Assembly (NCBI GenBank): GCA_022605405.1
Contig: JABYQQ010000005.1
Span: 2,604,001-2,668,000 of the forward strand
Source: Earliella scabrosa
Taxonomy: Eukaryota; Basidiomycota; Agaricomycetes; Polyporales; Polyporaceae
Length of the DNA: 64,000 bases
Direction: 5' to 3'
Program-made: the position numbers and the translations under genes
Shown: one piece after another, positions 1 through 11,276 of the stretch
How positions within the stretch are numbered: position 1 is the first letter of the stretch
Layout: each line of letters begins with the position of its first letter
Notes under the pieces: generated by a model
The model's database searches: none
Told to the model about the DNA's origin: nothing
What the model saw: the letters and a program-made list of their open reading frames with translations, nothing else

Positions 1-940
1 CTGTGGGAGATGGAGATGCCCAACCTCAGGCAGTTCATTCCGGTGCGTTCTTCTCCGGGACATCCCGCTCACGCTCCTCCCCGTGCTGCTCCCTCGTCCA
101 CCGCGGGCGCGCACGGGCGCGTGGTCGGCCGTGTGTCTGTTGGGCGTGTGTGCGTGAGAGGTCGCTGACTTGGACGGGTGCGCGTCCGGCTTTCGGGAAC
201 GTTCGCAGACCAACGAACGGCTGTTCTCGGAGCGAGTGCTCGCGCAGTACGACGGCACGGACCCCGTCAAACCGATATACATCGCTGTAGGTCATGTTTG
301 CGTTGGGATGTGTCGCACCCATGCGTGTACCCGCGAAGCTCACCATGAGTGTTGCGCGAATCTAGATCGACGGGGACGTGTACGACGTCAGCAGCAACCG
401 CAAAACCTACGGCCCTGGCGGCTCTTATCATATGATGTGCGTCTACCTTGCATGCGTGCTGGGCACTACCGTCGATCCGTGGACGTGGACGCACGCTGGG
501 GCGCTCACGGCTGTTCTCTCATCACTCTCTAGGGCTGGCAAAGATGCCGCAAGAGCGTACGGCACCGGGTGCTTCGAGACGCACCTCACGCACGACCTCC
601 GCGAGCTAAGCGAAAGCGAGATGAAGGTGCGTTGGCCTGATTTTTTCTCACTCCCGCATGCACCCCCCCTCCCCGAGCCCCCTTTCGGGAGAGGTGTGTT
701 TGTGCGCGCGCGTGGGTTCGCTGGGCTCATGTTTGGTGTGATGGCTGGCAGGGCGTACAGCATTGGAAGAAGTTCTACTCGGACTCGAACAAGTACCACA
801 AGGTGGGGCGTGTATCGCACCCCCCGATCGACCCTGCGAGTCCCGTGCCGGAACATTGCGACCGGAAGAAGGCAGCACAGGCGGCCGAGGAACGGGAGCG
901 CAAGGCAAAGGAGAAGGCGGCGAAACATGAAGAGCTCTGA
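1..940 (+). CDS. MAPR-family cytochrome b5-like heme-binding protein (3' part)
   Basis: This is a membrane-associated progesterone receptor (MAPR/Dap1-type) domain protein, a family that binds heme and supports ER cytochrome P450 and sterol metabolism. The 5' end lies outside the window. Visible exons are 1-42, 209-286, 366-436, 533-626 and 752-940, all with GT..AG introns that keep phase. The domain reads from ERLFSERVLAQYDGTDPVKP through YIAIDGDVYDVS and YGPGGSYHMMAGKDAARA to GVQHWKKFYSDSNKYHKVG, which is the full MAPR core. A charged Lys/Glu/Ala-rich tail follows and ends in KHEEL. That resembles an HDEL/KDEL-type ER-retrieval signal and suggests ER residence. The N-terminal anchor or signal peptide cannot be judged. 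Family assignment is strong; the subfamily is open. Confidence 0.85.
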
Positions 941-1223
941 TGCCACGGCGCAAGCGAGTCTCAGCTCTCTCTCAGCGCGTTATCTGATCGTGAATATATA
1001 CAACGTGATGATATTATTATGAACGCATGTACTGTACGCCAGCGACGCGGGTCGGTCAAAGGGAGCGTTTACATAAACTGTTCGAGCCGGCAGACCGAAA
1101 AAATGCTGTCCGTTCATGGAGCCTCTGCCAAGCAGAAGCAGAAGGCGCGCACCGTGACGATCGAGGTCTGGGAGAACATGAGCGAAATGAAGTGGAGATC
1201 GAGAGAGTGCGCAGGACGTACCC

Positions 1224-1776
1224 TTACGACGGCGCGAGGTGGGTGGAGAGGTAGTTCTTGATGATGGGGAAGTCCGCCATCGAGGCGTCGATCATGGCCG
1301 AATAGTCCGCGTCGCGGTACTTTGCCACGACGAGATTTCCTCGCCAGGCCCGCGCGTCGACATACATCTGGCCTTGGATCTCGCGGATGCACTTGTTCAC
1401 GGGGAAGGGCATGCCATCCCGTGAGAGGACGGGATAGAAGGCGATGTAGGGGGTCGCGAACTTGTTCATCATGCCGTCGAGGGCTTCTATGAGCTGCAGT
1501 TCGGGATTCGGGGTCAGTATGGGGAGTTCGGCGAATTAGCAGCGAGTCCGGCAATTAATATGGGGGAGATGAGATGAAAGAGGCACGCACATGGTAGCGC
1601 CACGAGCCGAGTTGGTCGGCAATGTAGTCCATGTACACCTCTGGGTGGGGGAGGCGGCCGCAGCGGTACGGCTCTGGCTGGGCGGCGCTGGCAGGGGAGA
1701 GGATGCTCGTCATGAGCGGGACCACATGGGGCGGGCGGTCGTCCGCGGGGAAGACGATGGCGTCGAAGGTGGTCAT
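1224..1776 (-). CDS. Small orphan protein, two exons, unknown function
   Basis: Two exons on the minus strand (1776-1591 and 1493-1224) give a 151-residue protein. The join is phase 0: GSWRYH is followed by LIEALDGMMNKF. The start MTTFDAIVFPADDRPPHVVP was chosen because it opens the conserved-looking part; an in-frame ATG four codons upstream is an alternative. There is no signal peptide or membrane segment. The second half is rich in aromatic and charged residues, such as YIAFYPVLSRDGMPFPVN and AWRGNLVVAKYRDADYSAM. The compact globular look and clean intron borders argue for a real gene. I do not recognise a named domain. A TATATAA box lies about 145 bp upstream. Confidence 0.7.
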
Positions 1777-1927
1777 TCCGGGATCCATGGGGCGGGGGTC
1801 AGCGGGATGCAAAGGAAAAGGGCTATAATGTACAAGCAAAGGAGAAAAAACTGGAACCGTCTATGCAGGGGAACCACTGCCGAGTGCTAGGTCTTACTGA
1901 GCTCTGGCTAGCGGGACGAACGGGAAC

Positions 1928-1934
1928 TTATATA
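1928..1934 (-). promoter_or_regulatory. TATA box of the orphan gene at 1224-1776
   Basis: TATATAA is read on the minus strand, about 145 bp upstream of the ATG at 1776, a normal distance for a fungal promoter with a short 5' UTR. This is a motif match only. Confidence 0.45.
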
Positions 1935-2312
1935 CGTACGCGACCGTCGATCGCGCGGCCGGGGAAGTTTAGGAGTCGACGATATTCCATTTTTTCAGCC
2001 TGACGGAGGGCGAGTCTGGCAAAGGGCGAATGTGTGCGACGAGGGTGACAGGATGCCCATGCCGCCGGCGCGTGGTCGGATGCTACGTACGATCGCGAGA
2101 ATAGGACTAGAGGGCTGGAAACAGACAACTGATCCATGACTAGGGCAAGACACCTGGAACGTGACACGAACGCTGGCGGTGGTGAGTGATGGTACAAGTT
2201 GGGCGAGAGAAGCGCAGGCGGCCTACCTCCTGGGGCACATCTTGCCTGCCGCTGCTTGCACGCGCGCACGGGAGGCAGCACCAGCAAGGCTTAGGCTGAG
2301 CGTGGGCCACAG
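1935..2312. other. Intergenic, no gene seen
   Basis: This stretch lies between the promoter of the upstream minus-strand gene and the MITE-like element. Its open frames have no family resemblance and no spliceable extension. Positions 2307-2312 are the left target-site duplicate of the element. Confidence 0.6.
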
Positions 2313-2699
2313 CAGGACCCCTGTTAATGGTAGGGAGAGGGCGTCCGAAAATCCCGACAAGATGGGACGTTATCCGGCCGTCAGGCCGGGCCAAAATCCC
2401 GACAAAGAAGGCCAAAATAGGCCAAAATCCGGGGTCAAGCCATGCCCATCATCCCGACAAGGAGGCCGAATTTTGCTCGCAAACCGGTCTAACGCCCGTT
2501 AAGCGAGCAAAATTACCATTTCGAGCGAAATTTTGGGCGTCTCTGGCTCTGCCGTCCGCCAAATCCCGACATTTTTGGAGGTTTTGGAGGGGGGTACGGT
2601 CCGAAAATCCCGACAAGACAGCCCAAAATCGTCCCGACAAAATGTTCGAAATCCGGGCCATTTTCGGACGGCCTCCCAAGCCAATTAACAGGGGTCCTG
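2313..2699. mobile_element. MITE-like non-autonomous DNA element with terminal inverted repeats
   Basis: The 387-bp element begins with CAGGACCCCTGTTAAT and ends with its exact reverse complement. Looser inverted similarity continues inward to TCCGAAAAT on both sides, so the inverted repeat is about 38 bp. It is flanked on both sides by CCACAG (2307-2312 and 2700-2705), a probable 6-bp target-site duplication. The interior carries five copies of CCCGACAA on one strand (2353, 2398, 2453, 2609, 2633) and a sixth near copy at 2565. No transposase reading frame is present. It sits about 270 bp upstream of the nucleoporin start codon. The superfamily is not identified. Confidence 0.8.
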
Positions 2700-2969
2700 C
2701 CACAGCTGCCTCTTCGGCGCCCGGGCGTGACCGTTATGTCACAGACGCGGTGTGACCGTGACGCGCGACAATTGGACGCGTTGAGTGGCAGGAGGCGGCA
2801 GGGTGCAGGGACTCGAGGACTGCGTCTCTGCTGACACTCGTTCGCGCCTGCTCGCGCCCGGACAGCCATCTCATCTCGCACACTCTCCACTCGCCCGGTC
2901 TCCGTAGCTGCTGGTCCAGGTCCTCGCCTCCTGTCCGCGTACCTCGTCATTCCAGTTCCGCGCACTCTC

Positions 2970-5900
2970 ATGGAGCCCAGTCTCCTCGTCGCGTCCCATC
3001 TCTCCGCCCTCTTCCCACCCACGCAGCCCATTCCTGTCTACTCGACCCAGAAGGACATCCCACAGCTCCCGCCGCGAAATGAGCCTGGCCACCCACTCGA
3101 ACACGCGTCCTTCTCCACCCTCTTCCACTCGGCCCTCACAGGCACCATTCTCCTGCGCGTAACCCACCAGGGTCTCGTGCTCGAGCTCGTCTCCCTCTCT
3201 TCCGACATCCCACCCCTCCGCTTCGACTTCCCCGCAGAGATCCTCCCGTCCCCCTCGATCATGCTCTGGGAGTCCGAAGAACTCCACGTCCTTCTCATCA
3301 CCCGCTACGGCTCCCTGTGGCGGATTGTCATCCCAGTCCGTGAGGGCGCGCCACTCTGGCACCCCAACGCGAACCGCAGGTGGTATCGCGAGTATCTCAT
3401 TCAGTCCGCCTACGGAGAGGGCCTCGTCCAAGTCCAGGGCACACACTGCGTAGTCCTTTCCCAGCCAAACGGCTCTCTCATCAGGCTCGAGGCCGAAGCA
3501 CTCGGTGGTGACACAACAGATGGTAAGCAAATACGCTTTCGTCATCTAAGCTTTATGCCTTACGCACTTGCACTGCCGATCAGACGTATGGCGCGAATCC
3601 AAAGCCGATGCACGGTCCTTCCTACACTCGATCACCTCCCTCCTTCACGCTGGCCCTCCCGGCGGCTCAGATATTATCTCAATGTCCAGCCATCCACAGC
3701 CGACGGATATCGGGAACGTCTGGACTCTATCTCGAGACCGGCATCTCCGCATGTGGACCGCGAGAGGAGGTTGCGTTGCGGAACACCTTCTCCCGTCCAC
3801 GGCTCCGGGTCGGAGCGTCGCTCCCAGTCGCGCGTCCCCTTCGCCTGTCAAATCTGTTCTGCTCCAACCAGAACCGCAGAATCTCCTTTGCGTCTTTACG
3901 CCCTCGCATACAGATGACCCACACGTCCTGGTCTTCATTCCAACTGAAGGTTCGCTCAGCTCTGGCGGCTTCTTTACGCTGTTCGTGGTTGATGGCGATG
4001 TATTACGCTCGCTCGCCGTCTTCGAGGCATCAGAGACGAGTGTGCACTGCCATCTGCAGGACTTCGGTGTCTTCGACGACACGCTCTACACGCTGTGGGA
4101 CAAGCAAGGTCAGTCCCTGGTCGAAATCAAGCTACTTCCATGGGACACGGCGGACGAAGCGTTGTACGGCCGCTGGAGTTCTGCAACCTATGCTCAAGAG
4201 GCAGAGCTGACGCCTGCCTACCTCGACGAGCTGCTTCTCTCGCCTGGCTCTACTGCCGACAAGTTCTGCGAGGCCATCATGCGGCCTGGCACCTTCTCTC
4301 CCCTTACCCTACAGTCCGCCATTAACCAATACACCGACGCGTGTCGGTCCCTCCCTCCACCCTACCCACCTCAACTTCTAGTCTCCTATTCCACAGTTGG
4401 CGAGCAAATCGCGTCTGTCGTGGGTTGCACCGTGCAGCGTACGAAGGACCCCAGAACCGGGGCGCCACTCGATGAGAACTACTGGAACGCGTTGAAGCGC
4501 GACTGGGAGGGCTTCATTGCCCGTTGCCGTGAGATAGAGCGTAATGGCCGCTGGCCCCTAGCCATCGGGCGGGGAGACCCCGAGCGCGGCATCCTCGTCG
4601 TCGAGCGTGAGCGCCTCGCGTCTCTCGCCGGTGAAGACATCTCTCTCCGGCTACAAAGGCAGCTGTCTGCTTCCGAGCCTGTGGAGGACCAGTTCGCCTT
4701 CTTGGACCTGCTCTGGACGATGCGCAGCCGGCTTGGCCCGCGTCTACTGCAATCGCTCGAGAGCAGGGTACACGCTGTCGTTCACCAGGAAATCGCGTTC
4801 ACGTACGCGGACATCATACAGGACCAAGTTCGAGCGGCTTCTTTCCATGAGGAGGTAGACGAAGGCCTGGAGAGTTGGATCGCTGGCCGCCTGCAGACAC
4901 TCGGAAAGATCCAGGAGAAAGCTCGCTATGTTCTCGACATTATCGGCGGCTTCGACAAGGAGGTGAAGAGAGAGGAAGAAGACGCGGAGCTCCTTTCTCG
5001 CCCCATCAGCCCTGAGTGGTCCAAGGCCCTCACTGCTTCATACGTCACGACAACGGTCCACGCCCGTTACGACATATCGCTTGCACTCGTGACCCTCCTC
5101 TTTTTCGTCGCGGACGACCTGCCCCAGTGGGACCCAGGGTTGCTGGCCGAGATCTTTGTCGTCTTTCGCGGGGTCGAAATGCTGCGATATGTGGCGCGGC
5201 ATCCCGCTGGAGACAACGCGACTCCGACTGCTCAGGCCGCGCTGGGCGCCCCGGGCGCGGAGGACGATGTAGTCGCGAAACTGCGCAACATGCACGTTTC
5301 CGCTAGTCGCGGCGCCAGATTCCAGCCGACGTATTCATTGGTGCACCGACTGGCAAATCTCTATGGCCATTCATCGGGCCTGCCCGTCTCTGCGCATCGC
5401 TTCCTCGATGCTACTGGCCTCCTCCAGTCCCTGTCCCCCGCTCACGCGACCCGTCAAGAGGTGCTTTTCTGCGAGCGCTTACGGCTGTTGGGCTATCGCG
5501 AAGTCGCGAGGGAGGTTTTGGCATGGCTCCCGCGCACGCCTGGGGTGACGTACGTATTAGGCCGTTTGTGGTTAGACGAGGGGCGGTACGACGACGCCGC
5601 CTCTGCGATGGAGATCTTAGCAGGCAGCTTTGGTGAGTCCATGGAGCACTTGCCCCATATGTGCACCGGACTAGACTGATCTGATGCCCCCGCTCGCCCA
5701 GGCCCGCACTCTGCATTGTCATTCGACGATCAGGAAGCGTTCGCGATCGTGCTCCCAGGCGAACGCCTCTTCCCCACGCAGTTCGATTTCTATCTGCACG
5801 TATCCGATCTGTTCAAGGCGGCGCTGAGCACGTACCACGATGTGTTCTTCACACAGCTCGCGCTTTCCGTCGCGGCTCCCGGCCTTGACACGTCGGCGTT

Positions 5901-7781
5901 GTGGCACAACGTGATCAAGGGGCTGACGGATCTGGGGCAATACGAGGACGCGTACACGGCTCTCATATCCGCTCCCAATGAGCGATTGTATGTGCAATTT
6001 TGCTCGATATGGAGCGCAGTCGGTCGTTCTGTGCGTGTGCTAATTAGTACTCTTCCAGGAGGAGAGACTGCGTTAGTCAGCTCGTGTACCGGATGTGCGA
6101 GGAGAACGCGGTGGACAGGCTGATGGCGCTCAACTTCGCCGGGCTGGCCGATGAGGTGGAGGATGCGCTCGCGTTCAAGGCCCGGAATGCGGACCCCCGC
6201 ATCCGGCCGTTCTACTCGAGGATCCTCTACACGTGGTATGTCTCGAGGAGCGATTATCGGAACGGTGCGTCGGCTCTTCATTGTTCCAGCGGAGACTTGA
6301 GCGGTGCTGACGGGTGCACAGCTGCGCTGACCATGTATCAACGGGCGAGAAAGCTGGCGGTCCTCATGGGTGACGCCTCGGCCTTCGCTGAGCTCGCTGA
6401 GCTGCAGCTCGAGGCGTACGTTGTCGCCATGAATTCCCTTGCGCTCGTCGACCCCAAGAGCCAGTGGATCACGCTCCCCATCACTGCCGAGACAGGGCAC
6501 GAGGTGAGCGGGGTTTCTCGTCTGGAATGGAAGTCATACTCATCGCACCCGGCCCCTCGCAGCCCCGAAAACGCCGCAGGCTGACCAAACATATCCCGGA
6601 GAGCAAGTACGCTCTGGGCAAGCGCGATTCTGAGGTGGTCGAACTGAAGGACATGCAATACGAGTACGCGCTGCTGTCTGCGCGGGTCGAGCTTGCGCGG
6701 AGGGACCCCACGTTGTTGTCGGCTGGTGGTGAGTTCTCACCGGTTTAGGCCCGCCTGCGACCGTGTTTGATGTCTCTTGTGCCCATCGTGTTCGCAGACT
6801 TTGCGCTGCCCCCTCCCTCGATCGTCTTGCGGCTCGCGCAGGCGAACCGGTTCAACACCGCGATGGCAACAGCACGGAGCCTCGATGTGGACATGACTGA
6901 TCTCTTTGGCCATCTAACCGGACGATGTCTCAGGCTGTCGAGGAACCCAGAGGCCGTAATGTGCGTAAAAGCCCTTTGTCCGTGCCCTCGAGTGCCGCGG
7001 AGGGTCATCGGGTCAGGGGACAGGCACTCACGTTGTGTTTCTGCAGGAGCGAGGACACGTCTGATTGGCTGCTCACGGACAAAGTCTCGTCCTGGGCCGG
7101 AACCCCGGCCGAAAAGGGCTGGCGGTATCTCCGGCAGTCGCTCGAACGCCACGACGGGCCCCAGACGGATTGTAGGTATACCAAGGTCGCACTGGAGACG
7201 ATCATGAGCTTCGACAGGACGTCGCCCCCGCCTCCTTGGCTGATCCATACACTTGAGGTGCGTTGTTGATTGATGGCCACAAAACAGGGCGAGGGCTCGC
7301 GTGGGCGCACCGTACGGAGACCATATTGACCCGAACCGTTTCTCCGGGACACAGGAGCACCATGCCGAATACCTCATCCGTACGTGTCTGCGATACGAGG
7401 TGCTGGAGGCCGCTCTGGACCATACACTGGCAATGATGCGCAGAGTGAGTGCCCCGCTGCGGACGGGTTTTAGTGCTCGTCTTCTGTCTTCCCAACTCTC
7501 TCTGACGGCCCTTGTTCGGCTCCCGCCCGCTCCGTTTCCGCCCCTCCTCCTACCTCTGCACTGCCCCTTCTGTTCTGCAGAGCGATTCGCGGCTGACGGA
7601 CGAGCTGGCGAAGACGGCCGGGGCGACGTGGCTGCCGTACACGCTCATCGATCAGGTGCTGGTCGCGGCGGACTCGCAGACGGACCTATCTCCGCGCGGG
7701 CGGAGCGTTTTGGGCGAGCTGCGTGCGGAGATTGCGAGCCGCATGAAACGGGTGCAAAAATTCAGCCAGGCCTCTGCGTAG
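2970..7781 (+). CDS. NUP120: Nucleoporin Nup120/Nup160, outer-ring Y-complex subunit
   Basis: This is a scaffold nucleoporin of the Y (Nup84/Nup107) complex at the nuclear pore, acting in pore assembly and mRNA export. Ten exons give 1368 residues, close to the usual Nup160 length: 2970-3522, 3584-5632, 5702-5987, 6059-6264, 6322-6503, 6563-6728, 6798-6960, 7047-7257, 7355-7444 and 7581-7781. The N-terminal half is a beta-propeller with the typical phrase GNVWTLSRDRHLRMW. The C-terminal half is an alpha-helical solenoid, with YEDAYTALISAPNERLRRDC, YSRILYTWYVSRSDYRNAA, PPPWLIHTLE and the terminal helix region AEYLIRTCLRYEVLEAALDH. All introns are 57-136 nt and phase-consistent. The yeast symbol is used by orthology; NUP160 is the animal name. 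Confidence 0.9.
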
Positions 7782-8665
7782 TTGTCATCACTTGGCGTTC
7801 GAGTGCGTGGGGGTTGGCCGGGACCGGCTGTGATGGCTTCTCGCAAGATGGTTCAGGAGTGGGTGATGTGTCGAGTTGTGTAGTTGCTATCTGTGTGGAT
7901 GTGCGCTGTGCCCCCGTCTTGTTGTCGCAATACAATACACCCTTTGCTACTGCTGTCCTGTCCTGCCCGAGCGTGGTTTGAATCCAGCTCTAGACCATGA
8001 CGTCGAGTGGGATGACGCAGGCCGCGTTCAGGGTGGTCGAGGTGGTTTTGTTTCTGGGCTCGAATCGCGCGATGCCCATTCCATTTGTAGCAGCAGATAC
8101 CCGGAGCCCACCCACCCCTAGAGCACCTATAGTGGCGATTGCCAATGGACGCCGCATCTGGATTGCAGGCAGCCGATGATAGTTAATAGTTCATGTATGT
8201 TTCCGTGGCGGTGGCTCGATACACGAGACGATAGCAGTCTCTTAGCCATTCGTGTGCGAGCTCGATCTGGCCATTGCGTTCACGAGGCCAGCGCGCGAGG
8301 CACGACGTGTGGCCTGCGTCGAGAATGGACTTCGCTCTGCCTGAACATGAACATCACCTACACCCCTACCGCCGCTATGCTCGGTTGTCAATTGAGCGGG
8401 TCTCGGTGTTGGAACTTTGAACCACACAGCACTGATCAGGCCCCGTCAGGAATGAAGTCATCTCTAATGGGAGTAGAACGACTGGACTGGGCGAGACGAC
8501 GGCCAGGCGGGCCCGTGGGAATCGCAGACGGTCGGTCGGGAGAAGTCGAAAAGCGAGGCGCCCGCCCGCCGAACCGCAACTCTCTGTCCTGTCCTGTCTT
8601 GAATTCAGACCACCTCTCCGTCTCTTCCTGCCTGCGCCTCTCTGCTCTCGTCGCCGTTCGCCACC
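7782..8665. other. Intergenic, no gene seen
   Basis: This is the 3' flank of the nucleoporin gene and the promoter and leader of the respiratory-chain gene at 8666. Open frames here lack family resemblance and cannot be joined to the flanking exons. Confidence 0.6.
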
Positions 8666-9190
8666 ATGTCACAGTTCCGCAGGGCCGGGTTCATGAAGCA
8701 CTGGTTCGCCGTCGAGGTTCGTGTCGTCATGTCCATTCGTGCTCGCCGTGTGCTGAAACGACGCGGGTGCGCTGAACAGGCAATTCCTATGTGAGTTGTA
8801 CATCCGCGTTCTATTGTTTTGTGATGTGTGCGTGCTTGCAAGAGAAGGGGGACTCATTCCGGAGCTAGCTATGCTGTCGTCGGCATCGTCGTAGCGGGTG
8901 GTAGCTGGTACCTCGCGCGTCTTGCACGCGGTCCTACTGGTGCGTTGTTTCACTCACACCATACGCGTCTCGCGCCAGGAACGGTGCTCTAACTTTGCCT
9001 ACTCGATCTTCTCAGTCGTCTGGACGAAGGAGAACCCGACACCCTGGAACGACATCAAGCCGGATGAAAACACGAAGATACTCACCGTGAACCAGCACTT
9101 TGACAAGAAGTACGTCTCTCTCCTGCCCCCGTCCTTGCCTCCATGTGACAACCAATGTTGTGCTGCAGCTGGGAGCGGAAGAAGCTGTGA
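8666..9190 (+). CDS. NDUFA4/MLRQ-type respiratory chain subunit
   Basis: This is a small inner-membrane protein of the MLRQ (NDUFA4) family. It was first assigned to complex I and later to cytochrome c oxidase. Five exons encode 82 residues: 8666-8716, 8780-8790, 8869-8939, 9016-9109 and 9169-9190. The sequence starts MSQFRRAGFMKHWFAVE. One membrane helix follows (about residues 18-36, AIPIYAVVGIVVAGGSWYLA), then VVWTKENPTPWNDIKPDE, a hallmark of the family. Exon 2 is only 11 nt, but it is required to complete the family phrase VEAIPIYAVVG and keeps phase on both sides. It follows the nucleoporin gene on the same strand. Confidence 0.9.
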
Positions 9191-9524
9191 GGCGTCTGTC
9201 TGTGCTGGGGTCTGCGATGTAGACAGCCTCTCCTATCACAAGCCTCTGTACCACCTGTCGCGCCTCCAATGCCACGAGTTCCGTCCGCGCTCTCTCTACG
9301 TGTGCGCTTCCCGGCACGCAGACCAGGCGGCGTGCTTGTCGCTGCCCTGGGCCGAATTGTGACGCATGCACGCGTGACTTGGTGAGGTGAGAAATATGAT
9401 GATAGCGCACCATCTCGTCATCCTCCGGCGCATAAGAAGCAAGATGCGCACCGTCCTCGGTTGCAGCCCTTTCGCACTCACCTCCATCTTGCAGTAGATC
9501 ACAGACTTCGTTCGGGTAGACAGC

Positions 9525-11044
9525 ATGGTCGTACCGCTTGGATCAGTGCAGCCTGTGTTTGCACTTCCGTTGCTTGAAGACATTCCCGATGGTGAGGAAG
9601 ACACGCCGGTAGAAGGCCTGGCTTTGGTGCGCAATCTCTCACTCGCTCTCATCTCTGATAATTGATGGCTCGACGATAGAAAGAGATCGGCCCTCTGGCG
9701 CTGCCAGAGATTGTCCTCGGTGCCGCAACGTTTTCGAACTACTACAACTCAGAGGCTACGATCGCAGGCGATACCCCGGTCCGCACCGTGCGCCTAGCGC
9801 TCCGGTTCGCCACAGAGACCCTTACTTCATTCACGATGCGCTGATTCGCTCCATTGGAATGCGTCGCAGGTACGGCATCCGCGCCTTTGATACATCGCCA
9901 TACTATGGGCCGTCGGAGATCATCCTGGGCACGGCCCTCAAGGTCCTCGAGCCCATATTCCCCCGATCGTCATACAAACTAGTACGTCTTCTCCCGCCCA
10001 TTGTCCCGCAGATCGGCTCATGACCAGGGACTGCTCTATTATTGTTCTGTGTGTCCCTATGTCACATTGTTGGTCTTGTGTGTCGTTCGGGTCGCGCTTG
10101 CCCAACTTGTAGATGACCAAGTGCGGGCGGTACGGCCTCCACTCGTCCGAGTTCGACTACTCCCCGGAGACGATCCGCAAGAGCGTCGAGCGCAGCCTCG
10201 AGCGGCTCCACACCACCTATCTCGACACCGTGTACGTGCACGACGTCGAGTTTATGTGCACGCCCGTCGGTCCGATCGCCCCCGGCAAGCCAGAAACCAT
10301 ACTCGCAGAGAACAGCGCCGAGTACGGGCTTGCGCCGGGGCAGGAGGGCAAAGTATGGGGCGAGGGCGACCAGAAGGTCCTCGACGCGGTCGCCACCCTG
10401 CGGAAGCTTCAAGAGGAGGGCAAGATCAAGCACATCGGCATCAGCGGTCAGTACCATCCCTAACCCATTAGTAGCCAACTCCGAGTCGGCCTCTGACCAA
10501 AACCGTCCATAACACAGGCTACCCACTGCAGACACTCCTGCGTCTCGCGACTCTCGTGCTTCACACGCCGCCGTACAAGCCGCTCGACATCCTGCTCTCG
10601 TACTGTCACATCTCACTGCAGAACAGCGCGTTCGCGGCGTACGCGCTTGCCCTGCGCGAGCGCGCCAAGATCGGGCAGCTCCTGACCGCGTCCCCGCTCA
10701 GCATGGGCCTCCTCACGCCGAACCCGCCCGGCTGGCACCCTGGGTCTCCGGAGCTGAAGGATGCGGCGAGGCGCGCGAACGAGGTGGCAACGGAGGGCTG
10801 GGCGGGCGGCCTGCCGAACCTTGCGGTTGGGTATGGGTTCAAGAAGGGCGCTGAGCTGGGTATGCCGGTCGTTGTTGGGTTGAGCAACCCGCGGGAGGTG
10901 CATGAATGTGTGGCGGCGTGGCGGGAAATCAGGGAGGGGAAGAATGGGGAGAAGAGGGCGGCGATGGAGGAGGAGGTCGTGAAGACGTTTGGCGACCTGG
11001 TCGGGTGGTCGTGGGAGTCGCCCGCGGAGGAGCTGAGGATTTGA
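9525..11044 (+). CDS. Aldo/keto reductase, D-arabinose 1-dehydrogenase-like
   Basis: This NAD(P)H-dependent oxidoreductase has the aldo/keto reductase barrel fold and is closest in appearance to fungal D-arabinose dehydrogenase (Ara2) and L-galactose dehydrogenase relatives. Five exons (9525-9626, 9680-9804, 9870-9981, 10113-10446, 10518-11044) give 399 residues. The catalytic tetrad is visible: Asp83 and Tyr88 in IRAFDTSPYYGPSE, Lys116 in MTKCGRYG, and His156 in VYVHDVEF. SVERSLERLHTTYLDTVYV and KIKHIGISGYPL are typical barrel strands. The substrate is inferred from similarity only. A decayed copy of its 3' half lies 4 kb downstream, beyond the FunK1 gene. The start is the only ATG that joins in frame to the conserved exons. 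Confidence 0.85.
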
Positions 11045-11276
11045 TTAGTTGTCTCCTTGAATCTGAAGTCTTCAATATTGGCGCGTTGAAGGATGTCTTC
11101 AGTCCGTCTGGTGCGCGCCCTCTTCACATCTAAGACCGTACTTGACACTCCCTTGAAGGTAATGTTTGCCGGCGCTACGATGTTCGCCATAGCCCGATTA
11201 GGCCATTCGGTGGCGTTCAGGCAACGTTCAGGGGTCGTAGACTCTCGTATCTTGTACACTGCTAGCTTCTCTCAAG

